From contig NZ_JACHNB010000001.1 in NCBI RefSeq assembly GCF_014205225.1, positions 4,011,501-4,075,500 on the forward strand: DNA of 64,000 nt. Reading direction: 5' to 3'. Position 1 is the stretch's first letter. Each line of letters starts with the position of its first letter. Origin of the DNA: Actinoplanes octamycinicus (GTDB lineage Bacteria > Actinomycetota > Actinomycetes > Mycobacteriales > Micromonosporaceae). This document shows, one piece after another, positions 58,496 to 64,000 of this stretch. The notes beneath the pieces were generated by a model. It was not told the DNA's origin and made no database searches. It saw only the letters and a program-made list of their open reading frames with translations. The translations under genes were made by a program, and so were the position numbers.

Positions 58496-60070
58496 GTGGT
58501 GTCCGACCTCGTCCTGCTCAACGGCCGCCTGCTCGACCCGACGACCGGCGATTTCCTCCCGCACGGCTCGCTCGCCGCGCACGGCGGCGACATCGTCGCG
58601 GTGGGCGACGAGTCTTCGGTACGGCCATGGATCAGTCCCGCCGCGACCGTCGTCGACCTGCGCGGCGCCGTGATCACTCCCGGTCTGATCGACGGCCACT
58701 GCCATCCGGTCTCCGGCGCCGACCTGACCCGCGGCGCCGACCTGTCGGCCTGCGTCGACCTGCCTGGCCTGCGCGCCGAGCTGGACCGGGCCCGTCGCGC
58801 CCTGGCCCCCGGCGAGTGGCTGCACGGCTGGGGCCTCGACCCGAACCTCTTCGGCGACCTCCCGATCAGCGCGGACACGGTCGGCCCGGTGCTGGCCGGG
58901 GTGCCCGCCGTGCTGCGCCTCTTCGACGCGCACTCCACCCTGGCCAGCCACCGCGCCCTGGAGCTGGCCGGCGTCACCGGGCCGCGCCGCTTCGACGAGG
59001 CGGCGGAGATCGTCTGCGACGAGCGCGGCCGCCCGACCGGACTGCTCCTGGAGGAGCCGGCGAGCATGCTGGTCGAGGAGGCGGCGCCGAAGCCGAGCGA
59101 CGAGCAGTTCCGGGCCCGGGTGGCCGAGGTGCTGCGCGGGATGGCGGCGGCCGGGCTCACCGGCGGGCACATGATGGAGGGCGACCGGGCCGAGCGGGCG
59201 GTGCTGCGGGCGCTGGACGAGCGCGGGGAGCTGCCGCTGCGATTGCGGCTGGCGCCCTGGTGCCGGCCCGGGGACGCGGTCGGCGAGCTGATCGCGGCGC
59301 AGGGGGACGGCGGAGCGCTGTGGCGGGTGGCCGGCGTGAAGCTGTTCCTGGACGGGACGATCGACAACGGGACGGCGTGGCTGGAGAAGCCGGACTGTCA
59401 CGGGGAGTCGATGCACCCCTATTGGCCGGATCCGGCTGCCTATACCGCGGCGGTCGTGGCCTTCGACGCGGCCGGGGTGCCGACCGCGACGCACGCGATC
59501 GGCGACGCGGCCATCCGCCATGTGCTCCTCTCCCTGGAGAAGTCCCGGACCATCGGGCACCGGATCGAGCACATCGAGACGCTGCCCGACGACCTCGTGC
59601 CGCGCTTCGCCGAGCTGGGCGTGACCGCCTCCATGCAGCCCACCCACTGCTGCGAGTTCACCCGGGCCGACCACACCGACAACTGGTCGCGCCGCCTCGG
59701 CGAGGAGCGCGCCGCCCGGGCCTGGCGCTGCCGCGACCTATGGGAGGCCGGGGCGACCGTGGTGCTCGGCTCGGACTGGCCGATCGCGCCCTACCCGCCG
59801 CTCGGCGTGATGGCCGGCGCCCGGCACCGGCGGCCGGCCCGCGACCTGAGCCAGCCGCCGCACGGGCTGGACCAGGCGCTCACCCCGCTGCAGGCGTTGC
59901 GGGGGATGACCGTGAACGCGGGATCGGGGCGGCTGGCGGTCGGGGAGCGGGCCGACCTGACCGTGCTCGCCGACGATCCGCTGCGGGTGTCAGATCTGGA
60001 CCTCGCCGCGCTGCCGGTCCGGCTGACCGTCACGGCGGGCCGGGTCACGCACCGGGCCGCCGACCTGTGA
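58496..60070 (+). CDS. Amidohydrolase (YtcJ-like, amidohydrolase family 3)
   Basis: A 524-residue enzyme of the amidohydrolase superfamily: TPGLIDGHCHPVSGAD (the HxH metal site), GHMMEGDRAE, KLFLDGTIDNGTAW, THAIGDAAIRHVL, RIEHIETLPDDLV and the metal Asp in VLGSDWPIAPYPP. This order matches the YtcJ/N-acyl-amino-acid-hydrolase-like group that cleaves cyclic or N-substituted amides. The start is GTG 58496 (58499 also possible), 5 nt after the TetR stop. Its 3' end overlaps the convergent TerC gene by 81 nt. Confidence 0.9.
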   Translation: MVSDLVLLNGRLLDPTTGDFLPHGSLAAHGGDIVAVGDESSVRPWISPAATVVDLRGAVITPGLIDGHCHPVSGADLTRGADLSACVDLPGLRAELDRARRALAPGEWLHGWGLDPNLFGDLPISADTVGPVLAGVPAVLRLFDAHSTLASHRALELAGVTGPRRFDEAAEIVCDERGRPTGLLLEEPASMLVEEAAPKPSDEQFRARVAEVLRGMAAAGLTGGHMMEGDRAERAVLRALDERGELPLRLRLAPWCRPGDAVGELIAAQGDGGALWRVAGVKLFLDGTIDNGTAWLEKPDCHGESMHPYWPDPAAYTAAVVAFDAAGVPTATHAIGDAAIRHVLLSLEKSRTIGHRIEHIETLPDDLVPRFAELGVTASMQPTHCCEFTRADHTDNWSRRLGEERAARAWRCRDLWEAGATVVLGSDWPIAPYPPLGVMAGARHRRPARDLSQPPHGLDQALTPLQALRGMTVNAGSGRLAVGERADLTVLADDPLRVSDLDLAALPVRLTVTAGRVTHRAADL

Positions 60071-61114
60071 CTGCCGGTCCGCGACTTGGCCGGCCTTGTG
60101 GCCGGCCACTTGCCCGGCTTTTGGTCCGGTCGCTTGCCCGGCTCCTGGCCCGGCCCGCCGGTCGTCGCGCCGGTTCGCCAGCAGGCTGGTCGCGGTCACC
60201 GTGGCCAGCACCGCGGCGATCACCGCGAGGGACAGCACGGTCGGCACGTCCGGCACCGCGTCCGGCCACACCTTGTGCGCCCAGTGCAGGATCAGTTTCG
60301 CCCCGATGAAGGCCAGGATCACCGCGAGCCCGTAGTTCAGGTGCCGCAGCCGGTCCAGCACGTTGCGCAGCACGAAGTACAACGCCCGCAGCCCGAGCAG
60401 GGCGAACGCGTTGGTCGCGAAGACCAGGTAGGGATCCTCGGTGACGCCGTAGACAGCCGGTACCGAGTCGACCGCGAAGACGATGTCGGTCATGAAGACC
60501 GCCACCACCACCAGGGCCAGCGGGGTCAAGGTCCGACGACCCCGTTCGCGTACGGTCAGCGCCCCGCCGTGATACTCCGCCGTCACCGGCATCCACCGCC
60601 GGACCAGCCGCACGCTGCGCATGCTCTCCACGTCGACGGTGTGCTCGTCGCCCCGGACCGCGTCCCGCAGCACCTTGGACGCGGTGGCCAGCAGCACCGC
60701 CCCGAAGAGCAGGAACGCCCACGCGCCGGAGTGCAGCACGGCCGCCCCGAGCGCGATGAAGACCGCCCGCAGCACCAGCGCGCCGGCGATCCCGTAGAGC
60801 AGCACCCGCTGGGCCAGCGCGGGCGGCACGGCGAACGCGGTGAGCAGCAGCATGAACACGAACAGGTTGTCCACCGACAGGGACTTCTCGACCACGTAAC
60901 CGGTGAGGAACTCGACGGCCGGGCGTTGGTCGTACGCATGCCAGAGCAGCACGCCGAACGCGGCCGGAAGCGCGAGATAGAACAGCGACCACCCGACCGC
61001 CTCGCGCATCCCCACCTCGTGCGGCCGCCGCGTGACGACGAAGTCGGCCACCAGCAGGGCGAGCAGGACGGCGATGGTGATCGCCCACAGGGCGGGCGAG
61101 GCGATCGACGGCAC
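59990..61114 (-). CDS. TerC-family membrane protein, probable Mn2+ exporter
   Basis: A 374-residue protein with about eight helices and TerC hallmarks: [62 protein letters not shown] and [11 protein letters not shown]. The acidic residues in the SVDN and DSVP helices line the metal site. The C-terminal 60 residues are Gly/Arg/Gln-rich and soluble. TerC proteins move Mn2+, and a yybP-ykoY riboswitch upstream supports that. The start codon is GTG 61114, 5 nt after GAGGGGG, which can be sequestered by pairing. Confidence 0.92.
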   Translation of the reverse strand: MPSIASPALWAITIAVLLALLVADFVVTRRPHEVGMREAVGWSLFYLALPAAFGVLLWHAYDQRPAVEFLTGYVVEKSLSVDNLFVFMLLLTAFAVPPALAQRVLLYGIAGALVLRAVFIALGAAVLHSGAWAFLLFGAVLLATASKVLRDAVRGDEHTVDVESMRSVRLVRRWMPVTAEYHGGALTVRERGRRTLTPLALVVVAVFMTDIVFAVDSVPAVYGVTEDPYLVFATNAFALLGLRALYFVLRNVLDRLRHLNYGLAVILAFIGAKLILHWAHKVWPDAVPDVPTVLSLAVIAAVLATVTATSLLANRRDDRRAGPGAGQATGPKAGQVAGHKAGQVADRQSQVGGPVRDPARRDGQPDRQRGEVQI

Positions 61115-61119
61115 GGGGT

Positions 61120-61256
61120 CCCCCTCGGACAGACGTCAGCGTCCGAGGTCTCTCTCACCCGCCGAGTGCCATTCCCCCGTCAGCGGGCGGACGCGCGGGG
61201 ACACGATCGCGTGCCCGTGATGACCGCAACGCCCCGGTCGGAGGTACTCCCCTCGC
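61120..61256 (-). promoter_or_regulatory. yybP-ykoY (Mn2+) riboswitch with ribosome-site switch
   Basis: On the minus strand the leader begins CGAGGGGAGTACCTCC (from 61255) and ends GAGAGACCTCGG (to 61143). CGAGG (61255-61251) and CCTCG (61148-61144) form P1 with the conserved GGAGTA and GAGAGA internal loops of the yybP-ykoY class. The same CCTCGGAC (61148-61141) can instead pair perfectly with GTCCGAGG (61130-61123), which carries the Shine-Dalgarno, 10 nt further on. Ligand-stabilised P1 would free the ribosome site, an ON switch, as expected for a Mn2+ exporter. Confidence 0.82.
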
Positions 61257-61360
61257 CGCACACAATAGCCGCTGCGGCGGCCGGAAGCGCCTGCCGAACC
61301 CCGATGAATACCGGGGCAAGGTCGCCCGCGAGAGGTCCACTGCGGACTAGGGTCGGTCGC

Positions 61361-62740
61361 ATGGGCGAACATTTCGATCTTGTCGTGCTGGGCGCCGGGC
61401 CGGGCGGGTACGTGGCCGCCATCCGCGCCGCCCAGCTCGGGCTCTCCACCGCCGTCGTCGAGGAGAAGTACTGGGGCGGTGTCTGCCTCAACGTCGGCTG
61501 CATCCCGTCGAAGGCGCTGCTGCGCAACGCCGAGCTGGCGCACATCTTCACCCACGAGGCGAAGACGTTCGGCATCGACGGCACGGTCACCTTCGACTAC
61601 GGGGCCGCCCACCGGCGCAGCCGGACCGTCGCCGACGGCCGGGTCAAGGGCGTGCACTACCTGATGAAGAAGAACGGGATCACCGAGATCCCGGGGCGCG
61701 GCGTCTTCACCGACGCGACCACGCTGCGGGTCGGCGACCGGCAGGTCACCTTCGACCACTGCATCCTGGCCACCGGGGCGAGCACCCGGCTGATCCCGGG
61801 CACCACGATCACCGACCGGGTGGTCACCTACGAGGAGCAGATCCTCGACCCGGAGCTGCCGCGCAGCATCATCGTCGTGGGCGCCGGCGCGATCGGCGTC
61901 GAGTTCGCGTACGTGCTGCGCAACTACGGCGTCGAGGTGACCATCGTGGAGTTCCTCGACCGGATGCTGCCGCTGGAGGACGAGGACGTCTCCAAGGAGC
62001 TGTTCCGGCAGTACCGCAGGCTCGGCGTCGACGTGCGGGTCGGCACCCGGGTGGAGGGCATCGAGGAGCGCGCCGAGTCGGTCCGGGTCACCGTCTCGCG
62101 CAACGGCAGGACCGAGGTGCTGGAGGCGGACAAGGTGCTCCAGGCGATCGGCTTCGCGCCCAACACCGAGGGGTACGGGCTGGAGACCACCGGCGTCAAG
62201 CTCACCGACCGCGGGGCGGTGGAGATCGACGACCATTGCCGTACGAATGTCCCGGGCTTCTTCGCGATCGGCGACGTCACCGCGAAGCTGATGCTCGCGC
62301 ACACCGCCGAGGCGATGGGGATCGTGGCGGCCGAGACGATCGCCGGGGCCGAGACGATGCCGCTGGACTACCGGATGATCCCGCGGGCCACCTACTGCCA
62401 GCCGCAGGTGGCCAGCTTCGGGTGGACCGAGGCGCAGGCCCGGGAGCAGGGCTTCGACGTCCAGGTGGCGAAGTTCCCGTTCACCGCGAACGGCAAGGCG
62501 CACGGCCTCGGCGACGCCACCGGCTTCGTCAAGATCCTCAGCGACGCCCGTCACGGCGAGCTGCTCGGCGCGCACCTGATCGGCCCGGACGTCACCGAGT
62601 TGCTGCCCGAGCTGACCCTGGCCCAGCAGTGGGACCTCACGGTCACCGAGGTGGCCCGCAACGTGCACGCCCACCCGACCCTCGGCGAAGCCGTCAAGGA
62701 AGCCGTTCACGGCCTGGCCGGCCACATGATCAACTTCTGA
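61361..62740 (+). CDS. lpdA: Dihydrolipoyl dehydrogenase
   Basis: A 459-residue flavoprotein disulphide reductase: FAD site [21 protein letters not shown], redox pair Cys42/Cys47 in [13 protein letters not shown] site [18 protein letters not shown] site [14 protein letters not shown], and the C-terminal HAHPTLGEA with catalytic His438 and its Glu partner. It reoxidises dihydrolipoamide in 2-oxoacid dehydrogenase or glycine-cleavage complexes, using NAD+. No E1 or E2 gene is adjacent. The start is ATG 61361. Confidence 0.93.
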   Translation: MGEHFDLVVLGAGPGGYVAAIRAAQLGLSTAVVEEKYWGGVCLNVGCIPSKALLRNAELAHIFTHEAKTFGIDGTVTFDYGAAHRRSRTVADGRVKGVHYLMKKNGITEIPGRGVFTDATTLRVGDRQVTFDHCILATGASTRLIPGTTITDRVVTYEEQILDPELPRSIIVVGAGAIGVEFAYVLRNYGVEVTIVEFLDRMLPLEDEDVSKELFRQYRRLGVDVRVGTRVEGIEERAESVRVTVSRNGRTEVLEADKVLQAIGFAPNTEGYGLETTGVKLTDRGAVEIDDHCRTNVPGFFAIGDVTAKLMLAHTAEAMGIVAAETIAGAETMPLDYRMIPRATYCQPQVASFGWTEAQAREQGFDVQVAKFPFTANGKAHGLGDATGFVKILSDARHGELLGAHLIGPDVTELLPELTLAQQWDLTVTEVARNVHAHPTLGEAVKEAVHGLAGHMINF

Positions 62741-62821
62741 CCGCCGAGCCGGGCGGGCCCCGGTGGTGGGTGCGCGTCATCCGTCCCGCGATGTAGTCCC
62801 TCGGGCGGTCTCCGCCGGAAG

Positions 62822-62837
62822 TACCACGTCCGTGGTA
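62822..62837. promoter_or_regulatory. 16-bp palindrome before the flippase-like gene
   Basis: TACCACG-tc-CGTGGTA is perfect and lies 59 nt before the presumed GTG start at 62897, in the 156-bp gap after the dihydrolipoyl dehydrogenase gene. Confidence 0.5.
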
Positions 62838-62896
62838 TCCCGCAATGCCTCCCCGCGGATGACGACCACGCGGCGCGTTTCCGGAACGCTGAATCC

Positions 62897-64000
62897 GTGA
62901 CCGTGACCGCCCAGCCGGCCCCGCCCGGCGTCCCGCCGACACGCCACGTGCCGCGGCCGGGACGCCGGCGCCCGGCCCGCTCCCCGGCCGGAGCGGACAC
63001 CGACGCCGACCCCGACCCGGCCCGCGGCAAGGTCTGGCGCTGGCTTCGCTACCTCCCGTTGCTGCTGGTCGCGGCGTTGGCGTTGGGCACGCTCCGCGGC
63101 CGCCTCCCGGACCCGGCGGATTTCCTCGGCGCGCTGCGCGCCGCCGACTGGTGGTGGGCACTGCTGGCGGTGGCCGCCGGATCGCTCTCCCAGTTCGCGT
63201 ACGCCGAGCAGCAACGCCACCTCCTAGCCGCCTTCGACGTCCACGTGCCGTCGTGGCGCGCCCTGGCCATGACCTACGTCCGCTCCGCCTTGAGCATGGC
63301 CCTGCCGGCCGGCTCCGCCGCGTCCGCCGCCTACGCCTTCCAGACCTACCGCCGCCACGGCGCCACCCCGGCCATCTCCGCCACCGCCACCCTGCTCTCC
63401 GCCGCGGTGACCGTCGCTTCCCTGGTACTCCTCTACTCCGCCACCTGGTCCACCACAGTCACCCTCCTGACCACCGCAGCCCTCACCCTCCTGTGGCTAC
63501 GCCGCCGCCTCCGCCCCACCGCCCCACGTCCCGCCGGGGCGTCGGGTGCCGCCATCCCGCCGGCCGCGTCGGCCACCCCGGGTGCCGCTGCGGGGTCGGG
63601 TGCCGCCATCCCGCTGGCCGCGTCGCCCACCCTCGGTGCCGCCGCGGGGTCGGGTGCCGCCATCCCGCCGGCCGCGTCGCCCACCCTCGGTGCCGCTGCG
63701 GGGGCGGGTGCCGCCATCCCGCCGGCCGCGCCGCGCACCCCACGTCCCGCCACCGTGTCGCGTCGCGGCACCCCGCCTGCCGCGCCGGCTGCCCGTTTCG
63801 CCGGGCTGGGTCGTCGGATCGTCGCGCCAGCGGTGCGGCTGGTGCGGCGGCCGGCCGTGGCGCAGGCGTTGCGGGACGCCCGAGCGGTGCCCCCGAAGAC
63901 CTGGATCGTGGTCCTGCTGGCCAGCGTGATCAACTGGCTCCTGGACCTGTGCTGCCTGGTCCTGGCGGCCGCCGCCGTGCACGCCGAGATTCCGTGGCAC
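62897..64000 (+). CDS. LPG-synthase/flippase-type membrane protein (UPF0104-like), cut by window end
   Basis: The frame is open from GTG 62897 to the last base, 368 codons, with no stop. After a disordered Pro/Arg-rich N-terminus of about 45 residues come hydrophobic helices with WWWALLAVAAGSLSQFAYAEQQRHLLAAF and LAMTYVRSALSMALPAGSAASAAYAFQTYRRHG. These match the lysylphosphatidylglycerol-synthase-type transmembrane domain seen in MprF flippases and related lipid-transport proteins. A long Ala/Pro/Gly linker encoded by 54-bp repeats interrupts the helix bundle, then helices resume (TWIVVLLASVINWLLDLCCLVL). The upstream GTG site lacks a strong ribosome site, so the start is uncertain. Confidence 0.75.
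   Translation, partial: MTVTAQPAPPGVPPTRHVPRPGRRRPARSPAGADTDADPDPARGKVWRWLRYLPLLLVAALALGTLRGRLPDPADFLGALRAADWWWALLAVAAGSLSQFAYAEQQRHLLAAFDVHVPSWRALAMTYVRSALSMALPAGSAASAAYAFQTYRRHGATPAISATATLLSAAVTVASLVLLYSATWSTTVTLLTTAALTLLWLRRRLRPTAPRPAGASGAAIPPAASATPGAAAGSGAAIPLAASPTLGAAAGSGAAIPPAASPTLGAAAGAGAAIPPAAPRTPRPATVSRRGTPPAAPAARFAGLGRRIVAPAVRLVRRPAVAQALRDARAVPPKTWIVVLLASVINWLLDLCCLVLAAAAVHAEIPWH
63542..63740. repeat. 54-bp coding tandem repeats (about 3.6 copies)
   Basis: Units start at 63542, 63596, 63650 and 63704 (period exactly 54 bp), each coding an 18-residue Gly/Ala/Ile/Pro segment of the GAAIPPAAS...GAAAGS type. The in-frame length means copy-number change would not break the gene. Confidence 0.92.

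Overview
The window is very GC-rich, with GTG starts, ATGA/GTGA start-stop overlaps and gene families typical of filamentous actinomycetes. The family mix (LAL-type LuxR regulators, Rv1733c-like protein, AbfB-domain glycosidase, DUF7144 proteins) suggests Micromonosporaceae, probably Actinoplanes or a close relative. This is inferred from gene content and style, not from a marker gene. There are no rRNA or tRNA genes, no phage or IS genes and no CRISPR array.

Region 1 (1-27 kb) is a dense block of envelope and stress-type genes beside two LAL-family regulators (one cut by the window edge). It holds two YihY/BrkB proteins, three DUF7144 membrane proteins, a holin-like/phosphodiesterase fusion, a class II glutamine amidotransferase, a metallophosphoesterase, an Rv1733c-like protein, a lipoprotein, a DUF6325-type protein followed by a 27-residue Arg-Arg repeat peptide, a lipid-kinase-like protein, an M48 protease, a K+-channel-like protein, an HdeD protein, an APC permease with an M20 peptidase, two ThrE-like exporters and MFS pumps. 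A 17-bp inverted repeat, TCAYCC-N5-GGRTGA, recurs in front of these genes. It is usually followed at exactly 22-23 nt by a GAnnnT-like -10 element, and in several cases the ATG comes only 6-8 nt later with no Shine-Dalgarno. Its half-site resembles the MalT box, so the neighbouring LAL regulators are candidate activators. I read this as an undescribed LAL-controlled envelope regulon.

Region 2 (27-32 kb) has an MFS pump coupled to an M24 peptidase, a repeat-rich lipoprotein, an AraC regulator and two VOC proteins. Region 3 (32-39.6 kb) is a complete sugar ABC importer (YtfQ/R/T/YjfF type) followed by a secreted GH2 glycosidase with two AbfB-like modules, which looks like an arabinofuranoside scavenging operon. 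Region 4 (39.6-46 kb) holds an EEP-family membrane protein divergent from an alpha/beta hydrolase-MarR operon with a perfect 20-bp operator over the start codon, a pyruvoyl-dependent arginine decarboxylase, a Ca2+/H+ antiporter, a SelW-like protein and a second lipid kinase. Three short-period tandem-repeat arrays lie between these genes.

Region 5 (46-56 kb) is a surface-glycan locus: an LCP ligase-like protein, two glycosyltransferases, a methyltransferase-like protein with internal repeats, an unrecognised partner, and a large XRE-STAND-TPR regulator. Region 6 (56-64 kb) has an NCS1 permease divergent from TetR-amidohydrolase with paired operators, a TerC-family gene under a probable yybP-ykoY (Mn2+) riboswitch, a stand-alone dihydrolipoyl dehydrogenase, and the start of a flippase-like membrane protein with 54-bp repeats.
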